NCBI GenBank assembly: GCA_902729315.2
Contig: LR746274.1
Location: forward strand, 5,421,037 to 5,485,036
DNA: 64,000 nucleotides
From: Spirodela intermedia
Lineage: Eukaryota; Streptophyta; Magnoliopsida; Alismatales; Araceae
Direction: 5' to 3'
The notes under the pieces: generated by a model
Told to the model about the DNA's origin: nothing
The model's database searches: none
What the model saw: the letters and a program-made list of their open reading frames with translations, nothing else
Part shown: piece after piece, positions 39,111-52,150 of the stretch
Position numbering within the stretch: the first letter of the stretch is position 1
Layout: each line of letters begins with the position of its first letter
Position numbers and translations under genes: made by a program

Positions 39111-42100
39111 ATGGCGGACTCGACAGTCTCCAATCGTCGAAGGTCCGGCAGATCTGCCGATGCCGCTGCCCGTGTGGAAGCCCTCGAGCGCCTGAAGACG
39201 CTCCGACGAGCGGGCGGTCGCCGGTCGGAATCAGGTGCCGGCATTGGCTTCCAGATCAAGATCGAGGAGCCCATCTACGACACTGTTGCTGAGGAGGATT
39301 ATGCGCGCATAGTGGCCGAGCGCAGGGAAGCCGCCAAAGGATTCATAGTGGACGACGACGGGATGGGGTACAACGACGAGGGCCAGGAAGTGGACTGGGC
39401 TGACGTCGGCCTCCCACCTTCGTCCGATGAAGATGGTGAATCCGATGGGGCGGTCGACAGGTCCAGGAAGAAGAAGGTGGTGAAGAAGGATCCAGCAGCC
39501 AGGAGGCCTGCTCCCACATCCTTGACGGCTGCCGCAGCGTTGATGGGAAAGCAGAAGCTCTCAGCGATGTTCACTTCATCCGCCTTTAGAAAAAATGACA
39601 GGGGCAAGGGGCCTTGTATGTCGTCTGAGAGCATTGTGGATGATCTCATTGCAGAGTGCGCCCCCGATGAGGCTGACCGTGAGGAGAGGAGGTCGCGCCG
39701 GGTGGGCCCTACGGCTGTCGTACCTGGAGCTCGGAGCTTCATGGTTCCTCCGGTCTCGATGAGTAACGATACACGAATGTGTTTTCCTGCGAACAATCCA
39801 TCAGCAATGCAACAGCTAACCACGCCGTCAACTGTGGCAACTTCGAAGAATTTTCCAGAAAATGACGATTTACGCGATGTGAAGGACGAGCCAAGGGAAG
39901 CGAAACAGGAGAAGATCATGCTGTGTGAGTCTGAACCATTAAGCAATGGGCATGCAAACGTGGGGAAGGCCAATATTCTTGAAGTTAAATTGGAGCCTGA
40001 AGTGAAGAGTGAGAAAGTCTTTGCTTTTAATGCAAAGATACAGGTGGAAAAAGATGGTAATACACCAAGTGCCACTGCCGGGTGGAAGGCAGTTTGTGAA
40101 GGAGATAATGGAAGTGTTGACTGCAGAACAGGTGCTGTTGAGGGTACAGAGGTCGAGGAGAAGTCTGAATTTGAGCTAGATTCAGATGGGTCACTTAATT
40201 TCTACTTGATTGATGCACACGAGGAGTCATTTGGCGCTAATGCGGGGACAATTTATCTTTTTGGAAAGGTACTCGGACTGTTTTTTGTTTAGCCTTTCTT
40301 GATATTACAACGTCAATAACTCTGAAATATGACGGCCAATAATTGGAGTGCCTTCACTTTTATATTTTCTCTTATTGGTTTATATTTTACACTGTCTTCG
40401 TATCATGAGTTTCTGCAGCACTGTTGTCAAAACGTCCAGTGCTGTATCTCTGCATGTTTTGTGTTTCCTTTGTTATTGCAAGTCCGGATGGTAAATACTC
40501 TACATGGCGACGCATTTTTCTTTCTCAGGTGAAAGCGGGGAATTCATATCACAGCTGTTGTGTAGTTGTAAAAAATGCACAGAGATGTGTATATGCAATC
40601 CCAAACAGCTCTGTGTTTCAACGCAGTGTTATACTAGATCTGGAGGAAAAAGTTGCTAGCTCAAAACTTTCAGCTGTCGATTTTCGGGTGAAACTGCAAG
40701 TAAATTTTCTCACTTTCTTGAAGTTCAGGGGTTATACTCTTTTGTAATTATAATCACTCTATTTCTTCTGCCAAGATGCTCATTGATTTCAGATTATGCT
40801 TAAGATATGTCATTCTTGCTCTTTAGGACATGGCTGCAAATTTAAAGAATGAACTTTCGAGCAAATTGGTTGAGTATAATGTATCGTCGTTCAGTATGAC
40901 TCCAGTTAAGGTCAGTTTGGTTTAGTTACTGCTTGGTTCTTATCCAAGCCATGTGACTTGTTATTTCGGTTATCATCAAGTGTTCTTTTATTTATGAATA
41001 TATTTATTATACTGGACATTTTACAGAGGGGTTATGCCTTTGAACGATTTGACATCCATGCTGGAGAGCAATACGTTCTTAAGATCACTTATCCATTTAA
41101 GGTATTACAGTTTGATTAATAGCTTGCAAGACCATTCTTTTTAGATGTTTAGTTCCTGTTTATTTCATCTTAATAAGTCGAGTTTTTCTTTTTGCCACTG
41201 GTTCTAACCTTTTACTCACAATAGTCACAAGCCAAATGTTCTCACATAATGGGAGTATCTTGTGAGTAGATGTTGTCAGTACTAAAAAAAATAAATGGCA
41301 AACCAGACATGTATGCTGTTATTTCTTCAAGTCATTGCTATGCTTAGTGTTGATCTTATAAATCGGAGAACCTCATCGGCTTGTTCTTTGTACTTCATAT
41401 CAAGTTTACTCCGGTTTAGTTTCTTTATTGTTGTACTTGTCAGGAACCCTGGGGTTCCTCACCCACAAAAGGGTTTGGGAGATCCTAACTCTTTATTGGG
41501 GATATAAATGTTGCAACTAGTTCAATCACCAGCTGTCTTCCTTTTTTTCATTATTTTTTGCGACGTATGCCGTTCATTTACTTTGAAATGAGTTGTCAAC
41601 AACAGAATTATTTAATCCCCCAAGATATCTGGATGTGAAAGTCACGGCTTCGACTTGGACGGGCATGATTGCTTCACTACAGACCATTAATTTTTTTTTT
41701 GAAAATGGTTTTAAGTGGGCATTCTCTAAATTATGAAGGTTATGTCCACTCTGACAATAAATGGAAAAATTTTACTGGCCAAGAAATTAGGAACAAATCT
41801 GGGTTACCGTTTAAAGTTTATGCGATGCTAGAACACTTTATTTTCTTTCATATTGCTAATGAGAATTTAATAAAATTTAAAGTTCTACTTCCATAGAACA
41901 CCTCATCACCACTGGGGCGGAGTATTTTGTTTGTGACTTCCATAGGTTCGTAATTTTTTTGTTTTAGATCACTTACTCTGGCTGCGTTTCATCAATACAG
42001 GATCCACCGCTTCCATTAGATCTGAAAGGAGAACAATTTTCTACTTTAGTTGGAACAAGTTACAAGTAAGAATTGTTTTTTCTTGTATCGTTTTCATGTA

Positions 42101-45100
42101 AGGCATGCTATGTACTTTGTTATTGATTGCGTGATCTGTTATATGCCTCACATGCGAAAAGACCATACACGATTGTTCATGTTTGTCATCTCTTAGGTTT
42201 ATCTAACTTGTCTCTCTGGTTTTCGGTGAATAGACGATTTTGTTGATTCCATCAAACGGTATATCAGTCAGTCTTAGCACTCGACGAACATCCACATTAG
42301 GAACAAATCTGGGTTACCGCCATTACTCACGGGATGTTTTCTTTATGGAAAAAAAGGAAAATGTTACTTTTCCTTATAAATAGAACGCTTTTACTGCTGC
42401 TTTGTCCGTTTATTGAGGCATATTCAGTATCATTTTTTGTAGACGCTGGTGCCAAGTTTGTCAATTCATTCTCTATTGTTCGATTCGCTTTTGAATGGAT
42501 TTTTCTTAGTCGCAAAAACACTTTACATTGTGCCAACACAGTTTTAATCAGTGACTTGTAGGCCAGAAAATAATCGTAAATTATTCTTTCTATGATCCAC
42601 ACTTGGTTTTTCATTTTAGCATACTTCTTCTCGAAGGTCTGGCTCCACTTTTTCTTGGTGACTTATGAATTATTGGGTTGATTTATTCCTGGATTTCTTC
42701 CTCTTCTCCACAAATACGGAGAGACTCTGAACTGAGTCTGAATTCAGTATTGGTTGTTTCTTACTTCCCAATCTACTATTCAAGTACTCACAATTATCTT
42801 GTGGATTTTCACATCTTTCATTTCTTCATCAATGGTCGTCAATCGGTCCCCTGTGACCCATTGGTCATAGGTTTATGTATATTGTTGTAGGAGGGAACCA
42901 TCGATATTTGAAGCATATCAGTTGATGCCAGCGTCAACACGACGGCTGGAGATGACTTGCAGGGGTTTTGCTCATCAATTCCACATCTCATATACAGAGT
43001 CATTAGGTGGTTGCTTTATTTTTTATGGAACTATAATTAAAGAATAACAGTAGAATAACATGGGCGAAGTCTGACACTTGTTTCAACTTTAGAGGCTAAA
43101 GGTGAATTGAGGGTCTAGCACTTGATTGGATCCTGATATATGATAGATATTAGCTGGAAAATTATATGGTATCCTAGTCTGCTCAAACAAACCTTTACTG
43201 TCCTCTAGTCACTGACTGTCAAGTTCCTATTTAGATGATTTTTAGAATTGTCGAATGTGTCAATCGAAGAATTTTCTTTGCTTTGCCATTTGAAATTAAT
43301 TCCCTACTTTAAAATGTCGTCCTACTGCAATCATTTGACATATTGCAAGGTTTTCGTTTTGTGTCCCAGTTTTGGCTCTATGTTATTGTTATTTATCATA
43401 ACTTAAATCTAGTTATTATTTTGCAGTGCTCTGGAGCTATTTTTGGTGAAGAGAAAAATAAAGGGACCTTCCTGGTTATCAATTTCAAAATTTTCGAGCT
43501 GTCCAGTACATCAGCGGGTGTAGTTTCCCAGAAATTCCCTTTCTTCTTTCTACAATCCAGTGACATGCAAAAATTTAGCGGGATTTTGTTTGCCTCTACT
43601 GTATAGTTAGTTATTTCCAAGTCTTTGTCAGGTGGCATTGATCACGTTTATTTTCTTGGGGTGGGAGCTTTTGCATTTCTTCATTGTTTGATAAGAGTAA
43701 TGATAAACAGGTGAGCTGGTGCAAATTTGAAGTCACCGTTGAATCACCAAAGGATGTATGCAATTCTACTTCAAAGACCCACCAGGAGATACCTCCTGTT
43801 ATTGTTACAGCAATAAATTTGAAAACAATTAGTAGTGAAAAGCATAATGCAAATGAAATAATCTCTGCATCTGTAATTTGCTGCCACAAGGCAAAGGTAT
43901 GTTTGTCCTGGAACTTTCCAGAGTTATTTCCTTTATATCAAAATATTCTTCTTCTTTTTTAATATCCACTCGTAACTGATTGTATGTGCTGTGACGAGTA
44001 GATTATTTCGTTTTGATAAACTACATACAGACCCTTACCCGCTCCTGTACTTAATAGAATATGTCCGTCCCAAGTCGATATGTACAAATATAAAAATTAT
44101 TTGTTTTTTTGTTTCGATCAATTATGTCCTCTCTTTCTGAACTTTTTCGAACCTGAACTCCTCAGATAGATGGCCCTATGATAGCGTCAGAGTGGAAGAG
44201 ACCAGGAATACTTACCCATGTTACTGTTGTTCGAAAACTCGAAGGCGGAATATTTCCAATGGGTTTCTCTAAAGAAGTGGCTGATAGAAATACCAAGGCT
44301 GGTTCAAACATTCTAGCATTTGAAAGCAGGTATCTTTTATTTGCTGCAGTCTCACTAGAGTTTCCTTTTGCTTCGTTTTTAGTAAGTGTTAGATTTTATG
44401 TTTAAGTCTATTAATCCAAGTTTACTGGACTTCCTGGCAGTGAAAGGGCATTGCTCAATCGTTTAATGATTGAGCTGCACAAATTGGATAGCGACATTCT
44501 CGTTGGGCATAATATCTCTGGATTCGATCTGGATGTCCTTCTACATAGAGCCCAGGTTTGATAAATTGCTGAGCTTCATGCGCAACTGTGATTTGAAACC
44601 ATGTTTAAAGTTTGTAGTCTGGTCACAAATTAGAACTGCCGATTTTATCAGTGAAGCGAGAGGATATGCCATGGATCTGTTGTTTAAGAATATGAATTAG
44701 CTGGAACCTTTGGCCATCATTGTTGCTTACTACGCCATCACGTGACCATTGATAATGAATATGTGGTGATGAGGACGCGCACATGATTTGGTAGATTTTT
44801 GGTAGGATTCTTGTTTGGAGCCTGCAAAAAAATGTTTACTTTAGGAATCTGATGGCTCCCCATCGGCTAAGGTGGATGATTTTTGGTCTACATCTGAAAA
44901 GACGGATTGAACCCAGTTGTTTACATTGGCTTCTTGAATAATGTTAGCTGCTTTACCATTCAGGTCTGCAAGGTACCAAGTGGCATGTGGTCAAAAATCG
45001 GTCGTCTCAAGCGATCTGTGATGCCTAAGCTCACAAAAGGAAGCACCATCTTCGGCTCTGGGGCCAGTCTTGGTATCATGTCTTGCATAGCGGGCCGGTT

Positions 45101-48100
45101 ATTATGTGATACATACATGTGCTCGCGTGATCTTCTGAGGGAGGTATAGTAATGTATCCCTGAGATTTTTATTAGTTTACTTATCTCAGACCTCTTGAAC
45201 TTTCTTAATGCCCATTAATAGGTAAGCTATTCATTGACGCAACTCGCCAAGACTCAGCTGAATAAAGAGAGGAGAGAAATTTCTGCACAAGATATTCCAT
45301 CTATGTTCCAAACAACAGCATCACTCATGGAACTTGTAAGTGCTTATTCTGGATATTAGATGCCTCTTTTATTGTTATCAGGCAATTTCATGTGGAACAT
45401 TGTCCATTGTTGGAGCTGAATGGTGATTTTAACGCTTATACCTAGGTTGAATGTGGAGAAACTGATGCCTGGCTATCTCTTGAACTTATGTTTCATTTAA
45501 GCATTCTGCCACTCACACGGCAGTTAACAAATATAAGTGGAAATGTCTGGGGAAAGACTATGCAAGTAAGTTATACATTTGCTCTTTCTTCTGCCGACTT
45601 ATTTTAGAAAATTCCTTGACCATATTATTTCCTTTCCAATTCCTAACTGTTGTCTGAAAATTCATATCACCTTCTTTTTATTTGCAGGGTGCTAGAGCTC
45701 AACGAGTCGAATATCTCTTACTCCATGCCTTTCATGCCAAAAAATACATTGTCCCAGATAAGAATAGTGCACGGGGCCGAGAGGTGAGTGCGTCAAAGAG
45801 GAAAATAAGTGAAGGCGTTGGCAGTGAAGATGCTGGTCTAAATGATGGGTCTCTCGAGAATGATGTCCACCCTTCTGATCAAGGAAGAGGCAAAAAGGGT
45901 CCTGCATATGCTGGGGGTTTGGTTCTTGAACCTAAAAGAGGATTATATGACAAGTACATATTACTTTTGGATTTCAACAGTCTCTATCCTTCAATAATTC
46001 AGGTATCATTGTTTACAAATACTTTCTATCTTATGTGAAAGTTAATTCTCATAAATAATTTCTTGCTTATTCCGTTGCACCATGCAGAAATGGTGCAGTT
46101 ATCACGTTTCCCACTCACACCGTGTTTAAGTACTTCTGCAGGAATATAACATATGTTTCACAACCGTCGAAAGATCTCCTGATGGACTCGTTCCTAATCT
46201 ACCTTCTTCCAAGGCGAGAGGAGTTCTACCTGAGGTGTCTACCTGATTCTTACCATGAATTATGACGAACTCTTCCTAATCTCATGTTGCTGTTCCTTCT
46301 TTTTGTCGTATATTTAGCTCCCTAGTTTTCTCACAGCACAGGTTCTATGCTAGTATATTCTTCTAGAATGCACTGTTTCTCACTTCAAACTTTGAGATGG
46401 CATGCTGATCAAATAATTTCTTGGTCCTGAAGGATGGCCGCTATGTATTCTAATAAATTTTCTGGAATACAGCGATCCTTTTGCTGTGCATTGCTTATTA
46501 TAGTTCAGCACCTTACTTTTTTCTTTTTCATAATACTTAGTTTTCTTCCACTTTTACTTCTTAGTTACTGAGGAATTTGGTTGAGAGGAGGAGAATGGTT
46601 AAATCCTGGCTCAAGAATGCTTCTGGTCTCAAGGTTCAGCAGCTTGACATTCAACAGCAAGCGTTAAAGCTGACTGCAAACAGGTTGAAATCCTTCGATC
46701 TTAACCCGTTAAATCTCAGGACATGCAGTTATTCTGATGTCAGTTTTTTTTTTTTTTCCCCATCATCAGCATGTATGGTTGCTTAGGTTTTTCTCATTCA
46801 AGATTTTATGCAAAGCCTCTTGCAGAGCTTATAACACTACAAGTAAGAATTTCCTGGATCTAAACTTGAATTCATTAAATTAAAATATCCTTTGGTGTAA
46901 CAACTAATCCATCTCCTCTACAGGGAAGGGAAATCCTGCAAAGTACTGTCGATCTTGTTCAGAATAACCTAAATTTGGAGGTATTTCCCTCTTTGAGATG
47001 CGTTGTTATGCTGAAGTTTTTTTTTTTATTCGGAAAAATCACATGACAGCCCTCTGTATCGCGGGCTTCACTCCTCTTCTATTTTGAAACGAAAATACAT
47101 CCGTCTATGCCACTTAGGTGGAGGGTCATATATTCCTCTATTTATGAGACCTCCATGATTCTAAACTTAAGCTACCGGATAGTTGGGAGTATTATTCAAT
47201 ACCCTTTCTTTTCATCTTTTTATAAAAATAATAATAAGAGTTCAAGGGTATTTTTCCTGCTTAACAAATTCATACGGAAATAAAATATCTGCTAATGCAA
47301 TCATAAGACTCTGCCCATTTGGTGTTGATGGAGATAATTTATTTATTTATTTGCTTTCATTTCTTATGATTTCTCCTGCGCTCATCTGTTCATCAACACC
47401 CGACGTTTATTTCTGTCGCAAGCTGCCCATTTAATTTCTTTATTTTCCACGAATGTGGTTGTTCGCTGACAGGTGATCTACGGTGATACCGACTCAATTA
47501 TGGTGTACAGCGGCCTCGACGACATAGCCAAAGCCAAAGCCATGGCTGGAAAGGTCATCCAAGAGGTAAGCTTGCTCGAGATATCCCGGTCCGCCCAGAC
47601 CGCATGCTGGTCGTCTAGCTTGGAAGATTCTCGCACCTCTCTCACTACCTCTTCTCTCAGGTCAACAAGAAATACCGCTGCCTGGAGATTGATCTCGACG
47701 GTTTGTACAAGAGAATGCTGCTTCTGAAGAAGAAGAAGTACGCTGCGGTGAAGGTCCTGTTCAAGGACGGGACGCCTTACGAGGTTCTTCCTCGCAGTCT
47801 CTGCCGACCCTCCGGCTCTCGCGCCTGAGATCGACATCGCTGACATCCCCAGCCATTCATGAACCAGGTCATCGAACGCAAGGGACTCGACATGGTGCGG
47901 CGCGATTGGAGTCTCCTGTCGAAGGAAATGGGCGACTTCTGCCTCACCCAGATACTATCCGGAGGGTATTTCTCTTTCCCCCCACATTCACTCAAACACC
48001 CTTTAAGATCTCTGCGAACTATACATAGCTCAATCAATGTGTGGCCCGGCGCAGGTCCTGCGAAGATGTGGTGGAGGCGATTCACAGCTCTCTCATGAAG

Positions 48101-49752
48101 GTAACTGTCAGAAACCCTAGAAATATCTCTCAGCGATTCGGCGATGTAAAGGCACACTTCGTCCCTGCAACAGGTCCAGGAGGAAATTCGGAACGGGGAG
48201 GTGATGCTTGAGAAATACATCATTACTAAAACCCTAACGAAGCCCCCTGAAGAGTACCCAGACGCCAGAAATCAACCTCATGTGCAGGTGGGATCTCTTT
48301 TTATGACTATCTGCTGGTGTGGGTCGCCTCATCTTACCGGAGCTTGGGCACTTGACAGGTGGCGCTGAGACTGAAGCAGAACGGCTACGCGACGGGCTGC
48401 TCCGCCGGCGATACGATCCCTTACATCATCTGCTGCCAGGAGGTAAGTGAGACTTGAGAGCCCCGCGAGAAAGCAACCGAGGGCCTATGTGGGTTGTGCA
48501 GACTCGGTGACGACTCTTGATCCTTTCACCAGAATGCGGGTTCTGGCTCGTCGGCGGGGGTGGCCGGGAGGGCCAGGCACCCCGACGAGCTGAAGAGGGA
48601 CAGCGGCGGGTGGATGGTTGACATCGACTACTACCTCTCCCAGCAGGTCCTTTATAGCTTGTTTTCTTCGGCGGCCCGTCCGCTTCTCTCTCCTCCTAAA
48701 CCTCTGGGTTGTTCCCGCAGATTCATCCGGTGGTTTCAAGGCTCTGCGCTTCCATCCAGGGCACCAGCCCTGCTCGCCTGGCGGACTGCCTTGGTCTCGA
48801 TTCTGCGAAGGTGGGTCCCTGAGGTTCTTACTCCTGACGTCACTCTGTTGCTGCTCCTCTGACGTCACATCTTCCCCACTCTCTCTCTCTCTACAGTTCC
48901 AGCAGAGGACGGCCGAATCCTCCAGCGGGGACCCATCGACTGCGCTCCTCTCCGCTATGGACGACGAGGAGAGGTAACCAGGTTTCCGGCCCTCGACTGG
49001 AGCGGCGGCGCCGCCCACTCTCTCTCTAAAACGCCGCCCTTGCTCCTGTTTCGTTCACAGGTACCACGGCTGTGAGTCGTTGCAGCTGTCGTGCCCTGCC
49101 TGCTCCTGCTCGTTCGAGTGCCCCCCCGTTTCCAGCCTGCTTTCCGGCGAGCCGCCGGAGGAGCAGAATTTCTGGCGGAGGATGGCCTGCACGCGGTGTC
49201 CCGAGGGCAGCGATCCCAGCAGGCTGTCCCCTGCTACGCTGGCTAACCAGGTAACGACGACGGCGGCGCCTAGTCCCTAGTCTGTGGATGGCCTAGCTGA
49301 GGATTGCCCCTCTCTCTTCTCTGTAGGTTAAGCGGCAGGTGGAGAGGTTTCAGTCCACCTACTACAGGGCCTCAATGACGGTATTCTTCTTCTTCGTCTT
49401 CTTCTTCTTTCATGGCCATCTTCTCCGATCACTCGTTGATGGTGCTGGCAGTGTGACGATGAGATGTGCAAGTACACGACGCGCGGCCTGAACCTCCGAG
49501 TGCTTGGGGACTCGGAGAGGGGAACCATCTGCCCCAACTACCCTCGCTGCAACGGCCGTCTCGTCAGACAGGTTCCAACTCTCCCCCGCCCATTATCTCT
49601 CTCGTCATCTCTCTCTCTCTACATTATTTGACTGTCGGAAGACTGAAATCTTGGTCGTTTCAGTACACGGAGGCGGACTTGTACAGGCAGCTGAGTTACT
49701 TTTGCTACGTTCTGGACGCCGCAAGATGCCTCGAAAAGGTTGACCCCTCTCT

Positions 49753-49798
<46 letters not shown>

Positions 49799-50026
49799 AG
49801 CTGTTGGATTCTCTTTGTTCATTCGATGGGATGTGATGGATGGCCCTCGCTCACCCTCTTCGTTGTGTTCGGGTCGCAGCTGGGTCACCGCGGTGGGGCC
49901 CAGGTCGAGAAGGAGCTCGCCCAGGCCCGCCTTCTCAGCGCCTCGGCCCTCTCTACCGTCCAGAAGATCCGGGACCGCTGCGCCTTCGGCTGGGTCCAGC
50001 TGAACGATCTCTGCGTCTCCATCTAG
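39111..50026 (+). CDS. POLA1 (ICU2): DNA polymerase alpha catalytic subunit, 1,534 aa, 31 exons
   Basis: Exons: 39111-40268, 40529-40699, 40827-40910, 41027-41101, 42001-42065, 43427-43517, 43711-43896, 44166-44329, 44441-44555, 44964-45143, 45222-45335, 45446-45565, 45688-46002, 46142-46234, 46565-46683, 46770-46842, 46924-46980, 47473-47565, 47661-47783, 47868-47965, 48055-48100, 48174-48287, 48359-48442, 48533-48646, 48721-48810, 48897-48973, 49061-49250, 49327-49380, 49452-49571, 49664-49738, 49880-50026. They sum to 1,535 codons. Family B motifs: [11 protein letters not shown] (about 936-946), KLTANSMYG (about 1013-1021), YGDTDS (about 1063-1068). The exonuclease-like region ([24 protein letters not shown]) lacks the first acidic motif, as in other alpha polymerases. 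Two C-terminal cysteine clusters ([10 protein letters not shown]...CTRC; CDDEMC...CPNYPRC) bind the B subunit. It extends primase-made primers in the nucleus; Arabidopsis ICU2 is similar in length. AATAAA lies at 50073. Confidence 0.96.
41786..42319. repeat. 24-bp exact direct repeats flanking polymerase alpha exon 5
   Basis: The same 24 bases (ATTAGGAACAAATCTGGGTT plus ACCG) occur at 41786-41809 in intron 4 and 42296-42319 in intron 5. They are 510 bp apart, with exon 5 (42001-42065) between them. Confidence 0.85.
42066..43426. other. Polymerase alpha intron 5 (1,361 bases)
   Basis: The longest intron of the gene. It contains one copy of the 24-bp repeat. At about 42890-43020 a frame opens after an AG and includes [18 protein letters not shown]-like residues, but it does not match polymerase alpha, and splicing exon 5 directly to 43427 keeps the conserved [14 protein letters not shown] block. 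Confidence 0.6.
49757..49795. repeat. (CT)n tract in polymerase alpha intron 30
   Basis: About 17 CT units just after the donor of the last intron. Confidence 0.85.
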
Positions 50027-50818
50027 AGATAGAGAGAGAAAGAGAGAGAGAGAGGGTTGTGGCTATCATGTTAATAAAAAATTAATCTTTATGTTGGGGG
50101 GAGGGGGTTTCGTTGACCGGGTGGGCCCGGGATCCTCGTATGATGATCAACTCTGATTGGCAGATTGATATTGACGCTGCGCCGTCCCCGTCATCCACGT
50201 GCGGCTGATCGACACGTGGGCAGGGCGAGGACGGCAGAATCCCCCGACCGACGGGGATACCCGTCGCCGATCCGCTGGCCTGTCCGGTTGACCGGGGACA
50301 GGCGGAGTTTTACGATGGCCCAACCTCGCAGACAGCGCGTGCCCACCACCAGAGATTCCCCCTTCGCCTAACCGGATGCGAAAGGCAGATGTCGGTCACC
50401 CTCCTATGTCGTTTCCTCCACCTTTAGAGAGAGAGAGAGAAAGAAGTCCATCCGATGGCGGGTGGACGGTCCCGATCGCGGTTCTTCTCGCGAAGAGAGG
50501 GGGTTTCTAGAATTTTTATTTTTTTATTTTTTAAAATAGGAGAGGACGGGGGTGGGGGTGGCTTTGAAGAGAGGGGCCAGTCTCTGGCCAGAGAAAGTAA
50601 ATACTCCCGGGGTATCCGGCATTCAACGGTGGTCTGCCAGATTAGCGCGGTCTCCAAGGCAGCGCCGCCCAGCCGCTAGCTGTCCGACCACCACCAATCC
50701 GCCTCCACGACGATTCTCCCAGGTGCCACCGCCGCCGCCCACACGTGCAGCCACCCCATAACCGCCCCCACCCCCCCCCCCACTCCCCTTCCGGCGAGGC
50801 CATCAGAGCTCGATAGAG
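50027..50818. other. Polymerase alpha 3' flank and PUB promoter/leader
   Basis: A GA run and the polymerase poly(A) signal lie at the left. GC-rich sequence with a GA run at about 50426 follows. A C-tract at about 50765-50781 lies some 40 bases before the PUB ATG. No separate gene is seen. Confidence 0.5.
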
Positions 50819-52126
50819 ATGCCGGAGAGGGTGGCGCCGCTGGACATGGCGGCGGTGCAGGTGCCGTGGCACTTCCGGTGCCCCATCTCGCTGGAGCTGA
50901 TGAGGGACCCCGTCACCGTCGCCACCGGACAGACCTACGACCGGATGAGCATCGAGTCCTGGATCGCCGCCGGCAACTCCACCTGCCCCGTCACTCGCTC
51001 CCCCTTGCCGGAGCTCTCCCTCATCCCCAACCACACCCTCCGCCGCCTCATCCAAGACTGGTGCGTCGCCCACCGCTCCCTCGGCGTGGAGCGGATCCCC
51101 ACCCCGAAGCAGCCCGCCGAGCCCGCCGCCGTCCGCTGCCTCCTCTCGCAGGCGGAGTCGCCGTCCTCCGCCGAGCCCGCCCGGGTCGCCGCCCTCCGCC
51201 GCCTCCGCTCCCTGGCCGGCGACTCCGATGGCAACCGCGCGGTGATTTCCACGCCGGAGAATCGGGCCTCCCTGTTGTCCCTCTCCTTCCGGGGAGCCCC
51301 GCCGTCGAGCTGCCCCGCCGGCGGGTCCGCCGTGGCGGTGGAGGCCCTCTCGGTGGTGGCGATGCTGCCGCTCTCGGAGCAGGACAGCGCTTCCGTGGCC
51401 GGCAGCGCCGAGCGGTTGTCTTGGCTGTCGGCGCTGCTCTCGTTCCACCCCTCGGCGGAGACTCGGGCCGACGCTGCCGCCGTGGTGGAGGCCGTCTCCG
51501 CCGGGACGAAGTCGCCGGAGCTGCGCGCCACCATTGGCAGCGCCGGGGGGATGATGGAAGGCCTGGTTCGGATGCTGGGCAGAGACCGTCGCAGTACCAA
51601 GAGGGCGATCAAGGCAGCCATCAGAGCTCTCTTCTCGCTCTGCCTGGTAAAGCAGAACAGGGAGCGAGCGGCGCCGCTCGGCGCCGCCAAGTACCTGGTC
51701 GACAGGGTGGCCTCCGGCGAGCTGGACCGCGGTGACATGGAGCGCGCGCTCGCCACAGTGGAGCTGCTTTGCCGGGTGGACCGGGCCCGCGAGGCGCTGG
51801 CGGCCCACGGCGGGGTGGTGGCCGCGCTGGTGAAGGTGCTGGCCGTGAAGGTCTCCGACCGGGCAGCGGAGCACGCGGCGGGGACGCTGGCGGCACTGTG
51901 TGGGGCGTCGGAGGCGCTGCAGCGGGAGGCGGTGGCCGGAGGGGTCCTCACGCGGCTACTGCTGATGGTGCAGAGCGACTGCTCGGAGCGAGCAAAGAGG
52001 AAGGCGCAACTGCTGCTGAAGCTCCTGCGAGCGGCCTGGCCGGCCGGCGACTCCCTCGCCATTTCCGACGACTTCCAGGTTCATCCCTCCGCCGGCGCCG
52101 TGCCCACCGCATCCTTTCTCTGCTAG
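50819..52126 (+). CDS. PUB25/26-like: U-box E3 ubiquitin ligase, PUB25/PUB26-like, 435 aa
   Basis: A single exon. The U-box lies at about residues 16-90 (WHFRCPISLELMRDPVTVAT, GQTYDRMSIESWI, NSTCPVTRSPL, LIPNHTLRRLIQDWC). It is followed by GVERIPTPKQPAEP, diagnostic of the PUB22-26 group. ARM-type helical repeats fill the rest (AVEALSVVAMLPLSEQ, TKRAIKAAIRALFSLCLVKQ). Length and the MPERVAPLD-type start fit PUB25/26. The U-box recruits E2 enzymes and the ARM repeats bind substrates. Family members act in cold signalling and immune signalling (for example MYB15 and BIK1 turnover in Arabidopsis). The specific substrate here is unknown. The ORF is very GC-rich with no intron, as is normal in this group. 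Confidence 0.93.
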   Translation: MPERVAPLDMAAVQVPWHFRCPISLELMRDPVTVATGQTYDRMSIESWIAAGNSTCPVTRSPLPELSLIPNHTLRRLIQDWCVAHRSLGVERIPTPKQPAEPAAVRCLLSQAESPSSAEPARVAALRRLRSLAGDSDGNRAVISTPENRASLLSLSFRGAPPSSCPAGGSAVAVEALSVVAMLPLSEQDSASVAGSAERLSWLSALLSFHPSAETRADAAAVVEAVSAGTKSPELRATIGSAGGMMEGLVRMLGRDRRSTKRAIKAAIRALFSLCLVKQNRERAAPLGAAKYLVDRVASGELDRGDMERALATVELLCRVDRAREALAAHGGVVAALVKVLAVKVSDRAAEHAAGTLAALCGASEALQREAVAGGVLTRLLLMVQSDCSERAKRKAQLLLKLLRAAWPAGDSLAISDDFQVHPSAGAVPTASFLC

Positions 52127-52127
52127 C

Positions 52128-52150
52128 AGAGGGCAGAGGGCAGAGGGCAG
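52128..52150. repeat. Short GGGCAGA minisatellite
   Basis: Three to four tandem GGGCAGA units directly after the PUB stop codon. Confidence 0.75.

Noticed and set aside
39299-40075. Minus-strand 258-codon frame opposite polymerase alpha exon 1
   Set aside because: Serine-rich antisense shadow. The plus-strand frame has the known N-terminal block of polymerase alpha.
42890-43020. Possible extra polymerase alpha exon in intron 5
   Set aside because: The open frame after an AG does not match the protein family, and direct joining of 42065 to 43427 keeps phase and the conserved [14 protein letters not shown] block.
50642-51874. Minus-strand 410-codon frame opposite the PUB gene
   Set aside because: Antisense shadow of a very GC-rich single-exon gene. 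No recognisable motif.
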